Shown here piece by piece: positions 1 through 11,803 of a stretch of DNA of 64,000 nt. The DNA is from Sipunculus nudus (Eukaryota; Annelida; Sipuncula; Golfingiida; Sipunculidae). Positions within the stretch are counted from its first letter, which is position 1. Every line of letters starts with the position of its first letter. A model generated the notes under the pieces. The model was not told where the DNA came from, made no database searches, and saw only the letters and a program-made list of their open reading frames with translations. The position numbers and the translations under genes are program-made. The stretch is taken from the NCBI GenBank assembly GCA_026874595.1, contig CM049310.1:80715056-80779055 (forward strand), given 5' to 3'.

Positions 1-573
1 CTATCGTATAAACAAGTGGTTTACATTTTGGCCCTAGCGGGTCACGCCGTCCATACACCAAGGAGCCAGTCAAATTCAGAGGCTCGGGTATACACAACTC
101 ACACCCCCTCTAGCGGCTGATGTTCGAATGACTTTCACAATTCAGCAGACGACCACTGAAATTGATCACAGGCCTGTGTGCCGAGCATATACATAAACGC
201 ATCTGACTAAACGCCTGTACTTGTGTACAGGAACGTTCTACACGTGTACACCAGGTAAAGGGGAGTGGGGATATATTATAATACAAAGTTACTGACATAC
301 ATATCATAAATGGGGACTCTTTCCAATGCATGGCTGTGTCTGCCAAGGGGGTCAACCTGATATATGATACTCACTATAAAGATGTACGCACTATGATAGC
401 TCACGCTGGTTTATGAGTATTCCACTTAATGCATTAATGGTCAATTTTTATCTCAGTTAATATCACCCAGAAAAGATCAAACCCCTACAATATACAGTGC
501 AGATAACGAGAGATTATATTAGGAGAGATAAGGATAGATAGATAAATGTCGCCTCTCGTAAACCCATTAGGTA

Positions 574-578
<5 letters not shown>

Positions 579-627
<49 letters not shown>
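579..627. repeat. (AT)n microsatellite
   Basis: An uninterrupted run of about 24 AT dinucleotides. GATAGATA-rich sequence on both sides makes a compound simple repeat. Confidence 0.95.
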
Positions 628-630
<3 letters not shown>

Positions 631-1338
631 AGGATACATCACGAGAGATTAGATTAGGAGAGAGAAGGATAGATATATAGATACAGAGATATATAGGTAG
701 ATAAATAGATAGATAGATCCCTTTTTTGCTTGATTTTTATTTGCTGTTTTTTATTGATTCGATAAATGGCTGTTTTTTTTATTAATTTTATTAATTTAGC
801 TGTTTTTATTAATTGCTGTGCACTTGTAGCATGATCGCTAGTTTATCCTTTCCTCGTTGACATGACAATAGTAATGTGTGTCAATAAGGTTCAGCTTATT
901 ATTGACATACGGGTCAACTGCGCATAATTCAGATAAAAAATTTATAGGTTTATAGGTTTAACTCGATTTAGTGCATAAATCCACCGAAAGATGGCAGCAC
1001 AATATTAGTCAACCCATGTGCGTTTGTTTGAAAGAGAAGGCTGTTGCTGTAGAACTAATTTCTTTTTTACTCATTCTTATATCTATCTTATGAATAAAAA
1101 AAATTATAGTGATTTGAAATAATGATTCAAAACAAGTTAATTAAATTGTTATATATTAAATTATCTCTGTACTAATTCTATGCATTTACAAGCTATTTTC
1201 AAATGTTGCTGATGCCTTAGGAATGGGGAGGAAAATGGAGGATGGACAGACGGAAATAACGGAGGTTCAATGTACCGGTATAAAAATAATTCGTTCATGG
1301 GTACTCCTTTCAGCCCAACGTGGATTTCTCTAGCTGGA

Positions 1339-1382
1339 CACGTGGAGATTATCTAGACACGTGGAATTTATTTGTACACGTG
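1339..1382. promoter_or_regulatory. Three CACGTG boxes at 19-bp steps
   Basis: The palindrome CACGTG occurs at 1339-1344, 1358-1363 and 1377-1382, exactly 19 bp apart, each followed by GA. CACGTG is the core E-box bound by bHLH-leucine-zipper factors (Myc/Max, USF, MITF classes). No gene start is visible nearby, so this could equally be a small decayed tandem repeat. Confidence 0.35.
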
Positions 1383-2138
1383 GAAATGCCCTATTCGAGG
1401 TCAGCAATAATATGGCATATTGGGTTGTGGCGTAGGTCCCTATTTAAAGGCTTAAAGGAATATATTCTGGGGGTTTCCAGTGCAACCAAAGAACCCGTGG
1501 GCGAAGGTTAGGAGGTCCCGTAGTAATAATGATATATAATTTAAGCGCCCAGAGATAAAAAATATATATAAAATAAAAAAGGGGAATATCATATTGACAT
1601 TCAATTTACACTTAGGCATCTATCTGCAATATTTTGAAAATACTTTTACCTACCTGCAATGTAGACAGCTTTGGTATGACGTGTTGTCATTAGCATGACA
1701 TTAGGCTGGAGTGACGTGATGTCCATAACGGGATCGTAGGTAGGGGCCCGTCACGCCAAGTGCCACCTGTCCTATTGGTGCTTTTAGGTTTCCCAAAAAC
1801 CGGTCAGGGAAGGTTTTATGCCACATAGCCGTGTTGTATCGGAGACCTTCGGCAATCCTCGTGATGGTGAGGATCTACATACATAATAATTGTATTGATA
1901 TCGCCTCTATACCGGCCTCTATAAAAATATAAATCTAAACATTAATGATAAATATAGAACTTTGAGTTATCAGAAAGATTTATTTCTTTTTAGGGGAGTA
2001 AATAAGAGATTCTGAGATCAAAACTGTTTCCGGTGACAGCGTCACCAAGACAACAGTGCCAACAATGCCATAGAAAAGGAAAGGAGAAAAAAAATAAGGA
2101 GGGACAATCTAGCCATTCTCCAGACTTTACCCTCGGTA

Positions 2139-2147
2139 CATATACAT

Positions 2148-2202
<55 letters not shown>
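2139..2202. repeat. (TA)n microsatellite
   Basis: A long TA run ending in ATGT tetranucleotides, directly before the left copy of the 56-bp repeat that flanks the Penelope-like element. Confidence 0.9.
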
Positions 2203-2206
<4 letters not shown>

Positions 2207-2235
2207 GTATGTATGTATGTAGAAATGATCTGCGA

Positions 2236-2291
2236 GAATGCATTCTCTCCTCCGCGGTCACACAGTGCTCTATGTTAAGTAACAGAGGATG
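2236..2291 (+). repeat. 56-bp direct repeat, left copy
   Basis: This segment, containing CTCCGCGGTCACACAGTG, recurs at 4875-4930 with about five mismatches. The two copies bracket the Penelope-like element 2639 bp apart. They may be remnants of the element's pseudo-LTR, of a tandem element pair, or of a long target duplication. Confidence 0.7.
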
Positions 2292-2929
2292 TTATTTTAT
2301 AGACAGTGTGTCCGTCTCTATAATACAGAGACGGAAAGCACTGCATGTATTCTTGTGGTGCCCTGTCTGATTTTATTAAATGTCCCTCCTTTGGCCAAAT
2401 TACCAAACATAATCTAGCTAACATACCCTTAACTACGACTCCTTACTTGTTTTCTTGCTCAAATAAGAAAATGAAACATATAATCCAGGTTCAAAGTTAA
2501 GAAGCGATACTCGCAGGTTTCTAACCAAACATGACATGTTGCTTTAGGGTCAAGGACACAGGGAGAAGCCAGTTTTCAAATTCCTTTCTCTGATTGACTG
2601 TTTGGTTTCAGTCTCATTCATCATGGGAATCCAACTTAATTCCAAGCATAACATTTACTGCCTGGTCCCTAAAATAGTGCCATCTAGTGAATAAAACAGA
2701 AAGTGCAAGCAAAACAGTGGTTCCAAGCGGGGCTGGTAGCCACCTGCAAATTTTCTCGTTTTCACTTATAAGAAATGGTTCACACACCAAGTAAAGACCC
2801 ACGTTTGTTTATTTTAAGCTTATTATCTAATTTATCTAAATATCTGTGTCCTCGCTCGCACACCAATATTTTCAATAGAGTGCTCGTAAGCCTCGCTGGG
2901 AGGCTTACTAAGTAGGCTAGTAGGCGCCG

Positions 2930-2952
2930 GTTTCGCCTCATCGGCTCATCAG
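2930..2952 (-). ncRNA. Hammerhead-ribozyme-like core
   Basis: On the minus strand CTGATGA is followed by GCC-GATGA-GGC and then GAAAC. This is the conserved hammerhead box 1, a 3-bp stem II with the canonical G-C closing pair, and box 2. It lies just past the GIY-YIG frame, where Penelope-like elements are known to carry hammerhead motifs. I could not identify a convincing stem I partner or a cleavage triplet, so activity is doubtful. A self-complementary GGCGCC follows GAAAC and could form a very short stem III. Confidence 0.45.
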
Positions 2953-2970
2953 AAGACTGGCGTTCAACTT

Positions 2971-3375
2971 CTACGATGTCGCTTTTATCGTTTCTTTTTT
3001 TTTTGTTGCACGGTTTGGTGCCTTTGATCCATGGCGACAGGTTGATACAATTCCAGAGCGTTTGTTCTTTTGCCTTGAGCTTAGGATTGCCAATTTCTCG
3101 GCCAAACACAAGTTGCACTTGTTTGAAGAGGTCATAGCTGTGTTGGATTGCTGGATTATAGACCAGGTGATAGTGAAATTATCCACACATGCATAATTTT
3201 GCGAGTTCTGTTTCGCTTGAGGGAGTTCTGTGCTGAAATGATTTGCTGTGGTTGTAGAACCTTTGTTAAAAAGGGCCTCCGGTCATGCCAATGTACGTAT
3301 TAACTGCACCGTTGCTGTGCACTGCCGCCTGGTACACAATGGATTTTGCTGCGTTTGTCCTTACGATCGTACTGA
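2971..3375 (-). pseudogene. GIY-YIG endonuclease domain of Penelope-like element (broken)
   Basis: Minus-strand reading gives SIVYQAAVHSNGAVNTYIG, then MTGGPF, a stop, RFYNHSKSF and ETELAK. A second frame continues with FTITWSII, a CNLC knuckle, EKLAIL and a terminal CRHGSK. In this family the endonuclease follows the RT and makes the priming nick. At least one internal stop and one frameshift separate the two halves. Confidence 0.8.
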
Positions 3376-3639
3376 CCGGTGGGTTAAACAAAATGGTGTT
3401 TCTGGGTCGATTTTTGCGGTAATTTGTTGTGGTTTCCTCCGGAGCGGTGTAACTGAGTTTGGCTTGTATCCAATATATTTTTTAGTGCTTGTTCGTATTA
3501 TTTTGATGCATGTTTGAAGATGTTCTCGTCTTTGGAAAGTTTGGACAGGCGTTTGTTATTGGCTACAGGGAAGTTTCGAATGATGGCCGGGGGTGGTCTG
3601 ATTTTGTGTTTATAAACATGGGATTGTCATTTGGCTTTA

Positions 3640-4815
3640 TTAGGGACTGAATTTTCCAGACTGGAGGTCCAGTGAGACATCTAGGTAGTTAACCGATGTC
3701 AGGTTTGTTTCTGCTTTGAATTAAAGCCCATGGTGTTGAAAATTCCAGCGAGTTTTTTTTCTGATTCTCTCCGCTTTCGGGCCTGAAACTGATTTCAGGG
3801 CCGCAAGCCAGTCGTCTCTGTATAGGCTGACTCTCAGGGCGTATAAGCCAACTAAGTCGCACACTTCGGCCCCGTCGTAACTTCCCATGGTTACATCGAA
3901 CGTGCTTTGACCCTTCTCAGTTTTTTTTTTTTGCCAGGGGTTGCCGTTGTTAAATAGGAGGGAATGATAATTTGGAGGTCAAGATCCGAGATATTGGTGT
4001 AGCTACTCGCCCACTTTAACGCCGTTGCCAGCAAGTGGTGGGATATTGATGGGTAGAAATCTACTATGTCGAAAATCATGAATGTATGTTTGGATTTATC
4101 GTGTATGGATCTGAACCAGTTTATTACTGACCTTATGTTTTTCTACTGGTTGGCTGGATTGGAACTTCGATCGGCATGGTTTATTTTGTCCAGGATCGCT
4201 TTACTGACATTCCCATTTCACTTTTACATGGATTTATTAGTCAGCAAGGGGTGTTCTTTTGGAAATTTTCCTTGTGATATTTGAATGAGATAAATGCCTG
4301 TTTTTCGCACAAGGGGGGTATTCTGTCGTCAATATCAATTTTTTCAGCTATTTCGAATAGTTCATCGTTGAGGTTCTTCACAGTGTCTCTGTATTTTTGT
4401 GTGATGTTGTCTCTTAGTATTTATTTGTATCTCTTCGATTCTTTTGTGTATATTTTTCGTGTTTTATCTGCAAATAATATAGCTTTTTTGGTGGAAGTAA
4501 TATCATTGATATCCTGTTTGAGTTATGATTGGAACTGGTTGTTGATTCGCCTGAAGTCTACCTTTTCCATCATTTCTATGAGGTCACACTCGAAGGGTCT
4601 GATAGCTCCTCGATCTGCGATGGGATGCGACTTGATTTAAGTCCAAAATTTTTGCTTTGGTTGTCGTTTCGTTCTTTTTTTTTAAGGAAAAGGCTTTCAA
4701 TCTCATTCTTTTGATTACCAGTTCGACTTTTTCTATCAGCCGTCGCTTGTATTCGTTTGATGATGGAAGAGGGATGTTTTTCGCCGAATAGTTGAAGTTG
4801 AAACGGTCCATCACG
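3640..4815 (-). pseudogene. Penelope-type reverse transcriptase (broken)
   Basis: The N-terminal part (about 4584-4815) carries FNFNYSAKNIPLP and a basic stretch. The middle matches the family pattern of ADKTRKIY and then KQAFISFKYHKENF, although frames change several times. Motif A reads FDIVDFYPSIS. Motif C is YRDD, so the catalytic aspartates survive. Single-base indels in homopolymers, for example the poly-A coding for GKKKKLRR near 3920-3935, disrupt the frame. The family assignment rests on recognised motifs, not on an alignment. Confidence 0.8.
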
Positions 4816-4874
4816 GTGTTGTTATCCGGACAGAAAAGGTGCTAAACGTAGGGCGGAGCGGTCACATGTATGTA

Positions 4875-4930
4875 GAATGCAGTCTTTCCTCCGCGGTCAC
4901 ACAGTGCCCTATGTTAAGTAACAGAGCATG
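4875..4930 (+). repeat. 56-bp direct repeat, right copy
   Basis: Second copy of the 2236-2291 sequence, in the same orientation, on the far side of the Penelope-like element. Confidence 0.7.
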
Positions 4931-4939
4931 GTAAAGAGC

Positions 4940-5265
4940 ATTCAGTATGATCGTCAGGACAAAAGAAGACAAAACATTTTCGAAACTTGTGGCCAAATAT
5001 TTAAAAAAAAAACCATATTTCACAAATATTCAATAAAAACAACATGAAAATCAGTTACAGCTGCATGGAAAATATAAAAATAATAATCCAAAACCACAAC
5101 ACAATGATACTCTCTGAAAAACAACAAAGCGAACCCACGCAACAAAGGCTATGCAACTTCCGTGACAAATCTTATTGTCCCTTCAATTGGAAGACAAGCA
5201 ACAAAATTTCACCATCACCTGGTATATAATCCAGCAATCCAACACAGCTATGACCTCTTCGTTTG
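4940..5265 (+). pseudogene. Second Penelope-like fragment, inverted
   Basis: The plus strand encodes ISYSCMENIKIIIQNHN and CNFRDKSYCPFN, which matches the family pattern just before the GIY-YIG domain. After a deletion comes sequence (about 5195-5262) that is a near-identical inverted copy of 3124-3180, the segment coding for FTITWSII on the other strand. The fragment is therefore the same element family in the opposite orientation, missing the GIY-YIG core. Confidence 0.7.
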
Positions 5266-5630
5266 TGAATATTTGAAACGTGGTAGCTGAAACGTGCTTA
5301 GAAATACGAAACACGTTGATAAAAGAGGGGAAAAAACAGGCGTTTTACACTTTTTACCAGTTACCAGTTGAAACGGGTGACTGTTTATTTGAAACGTATC
5401 AGGATTCATGTCAGTAAGACACGTGTTTCAGGTTAAGATATGTAAATACTGAAACATTTAATCACTCGAAACATGTTGCAAACATGTTAACATTTCCATC
5501 TCTGAATCATGTTTCAATGAAACAGAAACGTTAAAGAATAAATTTGAAACACGTTTTGTTTTGAAAACCAACGACGTGTTTAAAAATGGGACAAAATTGA
5601 CCATGAAACGTAATTCCAGCTTTTAGAGTT
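5266..5630. repeat. GAAAC-rich patch
   Basis: Many copies of GAAAC, often as GAAACGTG, GAAACACGTT or GAAACATGTT, occur on both strands at irregular 15-40 bp spacing. There is no open frame. It may be a decayed minisatellite or a cluster of related binding sites. Confidence 0.5.
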
Positions 5631-5825
5631 TTCGATAACCAAGCCCTGATCGTCATAATTGTAGAAAAATACTCAGGTAAAAAACGTTTGATATCAGCAT
5701 TTATTCATTATTCTTGAGGTTCTACAAAAAAGGCCCAGACTTCATTTCATTTATAGAGGTTATATAGGAAAAATTAACACAGTCACGAATCCTTCACTTA
5801 ACCGAGCGGTCCGCTGTCTTAATAA

Positions 5826-6269
5826 GGGGCGTGTTTTCGTTCCATGAACATATTCCTGTTCATACCTCTGTTCATGAAAGACCGCTTTAGCCCAAGAACA
5901 CGAACATGTTCCTGTTCGTTGATTAAGAAAATCATAACCAACATCCGGGGTTGGTTACCCCACCAGGGGGCGCTGGATTAAGGTAAAGACTGGCAACAAT
6001 GGCGGCGAGGAAAGAAGTGCCTAACCACACTCTGTTCATTTTAATTTCATTGTGTGGTATAACATTTAATTTGTCATCATTAAAATGCATCTCATATATA
6101 TATATTTGATAAAAGTAATTATTTTAAATTACATGCATTTTTTTTTAAAGTTTTGACTGGCATTTTTAAAACGCAAGTAAGTGAGCAATGCGTTTTTGTT
6201 ACATGTTCTTGTTCGCATCATTTCTGCGAACAGGAACAGGAACATGTTCGGACAACGAAAACACGCCCC
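5826..6269. mobile_element. 444-bp MITE
   Basis: Perfect 16-bp terminal inverted repeats, GGGGCGTGTTTTCGTT at 5826-5841 and its complement at 6254-6269. Subterminal GAACATGTTCCTGTTC-type repeats lie inside both ends. There is no coding capacity. I could not find an unambiguous target-site duplication, so the superfamily is unresolved. Confidence 0.75.
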
Positions 6270-8902
6270 AAGGTGTTTAACGGTCCAATACTTATGGTCG
6301 TAGTGTAATCACCCAACATTTATGGAGAACAAAATCGATACCTGGAAGAGTAATTAAAATAATTCTGTACAAAAGTTACTTTTAAGGGTAACTATAAATC
6401 ATATAGTCATTGATGAAATTGATACCAGGTAAATGACTGTGTGGCCGGTATTATGTGTAAATGGTATTAGGATTGTGTGAATGTAATTGGTTTTGATCTA
6501 GTCAAGTAACAATGTTAGAGGGCGTGGTAGTGCGCATATAGATATCTAAATGTATACCAATTACAATGTTGACATTTCCGAATTTCTAAAAAAGTGAAGT
6601 TATATTTCTCTGATTGTAAGTGTTTGTATAAATTATCAGATGGGTTTGGTATGTACAAGGTTGACATGATATTAAGATTAAGTGAATTTAATGAGCTTGA
6701 CTGTGATTTTTATGTTACGTGTAAGGATATTGTGTACATATGTATTTATAAAAAAAAAATCTTAATCATATTCGATGATATGTCATATATAACTTATAAT
6801 GAAAAGGTTTAAATGTTGGGGTCCCGCCGTAGGTACAGCCCATTTTAAAGCTGGTGCCGCCAAAACTGGTCCTATTGCTCAACCCTTCCCTCAACTTTGA
6901 GTTGTCTTTTAAGGGTCAGGTACTGTCCAAACCCTCTGCCGACCTGGATCGGCTGGGACTGTTCCATGTTTTCATCTTCCATCCCTTCTTCTCTGCTGTT
7001 CTTTGTACAGGTAGGCTGGTAAGTCCTACGGAGCTCGTACAGCCTCGCTTATTTGGAAAATACCGAAACCTTAAGTTCAAGAAGCTTTGGTTTCAACATG
7101 GGCGGTACCTTCGCTATGGCGAAATTGCTATATTTAGAAAATAAATATCATATTTGACAAAAAAAAGTAATTTTGTTACACATTTTGTTTAATTCACTAA
7201 CATAGTCTCAGTAAGTTTAATTTTATACTTAACCTTTGTTAACTAGATTCTATTTCATAAAGAGTATCCCACTATAAATCATGCATTCGGACGTGGTAAA
7301 AAAAGTCGAATTCCGCGCTTAACTTTGCCGATACAAGTTTGCCATAAAAAAGATAGTTCGCTCCATAGTTAGACGATGACCTCGAGGTACTCAGTGTCAC
7401 ATCCCGGCGCTCTTATCGAACATGGCAGTTATACTTTTTATCGATCAAACTTTTTAGGTGGTCAGAATGCCAACTGAACCATCATGGCTCTTTCTGGGCA
7501 GAAGACTTTTCAGAAATAATTGTTGTCATGCTGCACTATTCGAAGTTAATGTGTTTACAGTAAATTAAATAACCAGTGGTGATTGGTTTTCATCAAATTC
7601 CAGGAAATGTTTGGCCAAAGCTGATACAGTTCATATCCATTTTCGCCAATGCTTATATTTTTGCCTCTACCATGAGTTTATACGTCCATTCCCGTTCATG
7701 TATGTTTGTGTGTGTGTGTTAATTTCATAACTCCCGCAATCATAAACGAAATCTCGTTAAACTTTCAGGGCTTTCGGGAATGGGCCAATAAAGAATCGAT
7801 AAGATTTTTGTGTGGACCCGGACATGATCAGAAACTTCACCAAGGAATATTCACAAATATACAGTCACTGATGTACTAATGAACATGGGAATATGGGCCG
7901 AATAAGCGAATACAAACTTTTGAGCATCCCACAATATGGGGACCCCAATTTGACAGATGCTTGTATTCCAAAACCTTGCATCCCATGTAATGCAGATTTG
8001 TATTCGAAATTCTAGAGTGTCAAGTCCTACTGAGGACCGATGTTTTATAAATCTTTATTATAACTGAAGATGGGGGCACTCAATCGTTGTCATGTAACTC
8101 CTCCGCGGCCATGCTTTGGTAACTCACGAAAACCTCTCCCAATGAAAGAAGGGGTGTTATACTTTTTTTTATGGCCTTCTGACTCGGTAATCAAATATAT
8201 TTTATCGTAGAACAATTAACAACACGACTTTGCGGTTAGAAAACTGCAAAAAACACCTACAAGTCAATTTTTTAAGTGACTGTTGTAGCAGGCATCCAAA
8301 TAAGACTCCCGGGCCCCATAAGTTTATTCATTGTAGCAGGACTGGGAAAACCTAATTCAAATTCAACCAAATATTCATTTAAATTTTTATTAAACCTTTA
8401 TATTTTATATAAATTTCAACCTGGTACAGTGTTTGTGCTGTTGGCATATATATATATATATATATTTTTTAAAAATTAATTTCAAAAATGTTAAATTGAA
8501 TCAAAATAAAAAAAAATCATTTTTTATCGACATCATAGAGGAAACACGCAAACATTTTTTAGATATAGTCATGTAGTTTAATATAAGCCCGCTAATAAGT
8601 GGCAGGCTGTTGTCGGATGCTTAAATATTTTAAATATTAAAATATCATATGAAAAATGAATTAATTTTTTCATGTGTATTATCCGAAAGAAAACCGTACC
8701 AAATTTAAAATAATGTGTACTTAAATAAATCTAATTTTTATTTATTTTTTTTAAATATGGACTAATTATAGATGTAACGAATTTCCCCTGCGATGTTACC
8801 TTAAAAAGACCAGTGAGTCATGCATTTTCTTGGTTATTATCAGGGAGTCCATTTAACAGTTGAGAGGCATATGAGAATATGGAAGAATATACGACAGTTT
8901 GT
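6270..8902. other. Gene-free stretch downstream of gene A
   Basis: No recognised gene. A 96-codon plus-strand frame at 6854-7144 has no motif I recognise and no supporting splice context. A GT-rich segment near 7690-7800 resembles, in inverse orientation, the sequence at about 11110-11235, so it is a dispersed repeat. A short TA run lies near 8447-8465. Confidence 0.5.
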
Positions 8903-8908
8903 TTTATT
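8903..8908 (-). terminator. Candidate poly(A) signal of gene A
   Basis: AATAAA on the minus strand, about 143 nt past the gene A stop codon, a usual 3' UTR distance. Confidence 0.5.
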
Positions 8909-9050
8909 CAAAGGGGAACATTATGATAAAAAAAAGACGCCAGCGGATATCAAGCTTGGCGTTATGATGCCGACGTAGCAACCAAGAGAATATTAGGAAA
9001 AAAATATATAGGAATTGTGAAAGTTTTTCGTTGACGTCACGATGAGACCA

Positions 9051-9240
9051 CTAGGCTTTATTACTTTCAACGTCATTTCCGGTCTCCTGGGTATTGTCAT
9101 TACCACGGCTTTTTGTTGCGCCATTATAAATTGTAAAAATTATTAATAACGCAAGGCCGAGGAAACCAATGGTGGTCGAGTCCCATTCAAAGCCGACGGC
9201 GTCGTATAAACTTCCTGAGATTATTGGACCGAGGAAAGAC
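9051..9240 (-). CDS. SLC18B1-like: Gene A exon 13 (terminal)
   Basis: Encodes SFLGPIISGSLYDAVGFEWD, TM12 and a polar tail ending ESNKA, then TAG. The GPIISGSLYDAVGFEW segment is strongly characteristic of the SLC18B1 C-terminal half. Confidence 0.93.
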
Positions 9241-10570
9241 CTGAAAAAATAGAAGAGACTGTAATTTATCGATGATTCAACGCCAGAATCGTTTAAAAAT
9301 ATCTTTATCGAAAATGTGGTTTTACGATGGTACCGTATTAGCTACTCTGTGCCACCTGGTGTATACAGATATATACAGTAAAACCTCGAAGTTACGAACA
9401 CCCATGGCACCTCGATTAACTGGTCACATTAAACAAGGTCTTACATAAAGAACAAAAAAAAAAAGATTTAGGACCGTGAACCGTGTTTGTTATATTGAGG
9501 TGGTCGCTCAACAAGGTTAGGCAAGGTTTCACTATATATATACATAACGATCACTTCACATACCCTCCTGTTGCCAAACCGAAAAAGGTTGCTGATACCA
9601 TCCCATGCGTCGCCACATCGTCAGGATAGCCTCTTTCTCTAACATAAAAATATTTTCAACATATGAAATTATTTTATTAGTAGTCTTTTGATATAAGGAT
9701 TGTCTGAAAGTTGACATGATTGTTAAGTGACGGTCATTGATATATTACTTAAAGGAAGCCATTTTTTAAACATTCAAGTGACGAATGTTAATTAAGTCAA
9801 ATTAAGACAAAAGATAAATCTGTGCTATAGTTGACAATTTCTTAATCTGACTTTTTTAGTGAAAGTTTAGGTAGTTTAACTTTTCTTCATTGGTCACATA
9901 ATATTTATGAAAATAACACCAGTGCAAATAAATCGCATTTAATTCGAAAGGCACAGATTCGATAACAGTTTACATTAACTTCTTACCTTGCGACTGACAA
10001 TAACTGGCCGTACACTGCAGGGACCACGGATCCTGATAAGCCAATCATCCCGAGTCCAACTAAGAACAACCAGAGATTGTTTCTGAAATTACAAAATGGT
10101 CAGGTACAAATACGAACCAGACAGTAACCGCAGAGATTATACATAGAGCGCTAACACAACAACCAAAAATTGTTTCTGAAATTACATGATAAAATACCAA
10201 TAAGAACCAGACAGCAACCGCAGAGCGCATACATCCGCTAACGCAGCATGTTTACTTAGTTACTGTTCCGAGCCGGCAGACCCAACTAGCTTTTAACCAA
10301 AAACAAAAACTCCACCGGCACTTGAAATAAAGTCATGAATAGCAGAAAGATAACTTATATGAAAAGATATTAAGTCTGGAAGATGGCCGTAACGTTAACA
10401 GATATCTTTTACACAGATAAACAAACGAACATACACACAAACAGACATGAATAAAAAACATAACCTTGGGGAGACAAAAAACAAGATTTCGGAGATTGTA
10501 GTGTAATTTTATTGTGAACTGTCGTTATCTTCGGACAAAGGGACAGCACGTACATGAGCACAGTAGAATA

Positions 10571-10632
<62 letters not shown>

Positions 10633-11753
10633 ATTCCTACCTTCATATATATTCAAATTATAAGGCCTGACATATAGACTATTAACTGGTTCTCAATTTA
10701 ATAATAGACTATTGCTTTTCGATATAGTTCTATAATTCGGTTATTGTAAACAACCATAACATTCTGATTTAAATGTATATTACAAATACGTTTCATCCCA
10801 TATGATTCAAAGTTGAAAATTATAACGTTCCACAGAATTCACATGAACATAGTATATATAGGTCTTCTTAAAATAACAGTTCAAAGTTATAAGTGAGCTA
10901 AAGATTGAAGAAGTGTGAAATTTATACATATAACTACAAATCTGCATTCTAATTAATGGAGGGTCCCTATTGTGGCAACCTGTGTTGCATTCACTTATTC
11001 GGGTCAGAGTCAGAGTTTCATAAGTGCAGTTGTATCCGTACATTTGTAAACATTACTTTATGACGTTCCTGATTCCCAATTATGAGCCAGATCCACAACA
11101 AAACATAATCGGTTCTTCAATGGCCCCAAAATTGCCCTGGAAATTTCTTGAGATTCCGATCATGATTCCCTGAGTTAAATTGTAAACAAACACATTCACA
11201 CACACACAAACATACACATGCACGGGAACGACACGCTTACGGGATGGACGCATTCCCTGCTTGCGGAGGCAATAAGTGAAAATGATCAATAAATCATTAT
11301 AGACTGGTCGGGAATCAAAACATCAATTATTCGATGCATGTTACCAGGCCGAGGGAATATCATGGTATATATTGGTTTGGGCTGAATAAATGAAGTATAA
11401 ATATTACCTCGGCAAAAATAGTATAAACGGTGCAGGTCCAATGATGAAGAAACCAAGAAGGAAGATAAAACTTCCAATACACATCACGGGGAAGGCAAAC
11501 CTCGGCTGGTATATATAGTGAAGCAATCGATTATCTTGACAATTACAATCGTCAGTAAAGAAAACTTTGCAATAATTATGAAAGAGAGACGTTTTAGTCC
11601 CTGCAATTCAGAACAGACTTCAACGTTCGTTATGGCTTAGTCCGTAGTACGAGTACGTGAATATATAGGAAGACAGTGCAGTCTGAGCAAAGCCAGGATT
11701 TACTGAAGGGGTTGCGAAAGGAGGCAGGGGGAGGGGGGGGGGGGGACAGAAGC

Positions 11754-11803
<50 letters not shown>

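Larger units (their letters stand above)
1..2235. other. Gene-free flank
   Basis: I see no coding region here. The open frames are short, lack recognisable motifs and lie in AT-rich DNA. The stretch holds a TA microsatellite near 579-627, GATA-type simple repeats on both sides of it (about 500-720), and three evenly spaced CACGTG boxes near 1339-1382, described separately. Confidence 0.6.
2810..4830 (-). mobile_element. Degenerate Penelope-like retroelement
   Basis: Minus-strand translation gives, in order, an RT domain and then a GIY-YIG endonuclease domain, the diagnostic architecture of endonuclease-positive Penelope-like elements. RT signatures are FDIVDFYPS near 4050-4079, a STFDVTMGSYDGAEV block, and the catalytic YRDD at 3811-3822. 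GIY-YIG signatures are YIGMTGG followed by NHSKSF and TELAK. The frame is broken by several frameshifts and stops, so it is not coding now. A hammerhead-like motif follows the endonuclease. Near-identical 56-bp direct repeats flank the whole. Confidence 0.85.

Noticed and set aside
6854-7144. 96-codon ORF
   Set aside because: No recognisable motif, no promoter or splice signals, AT-rich surroundings.
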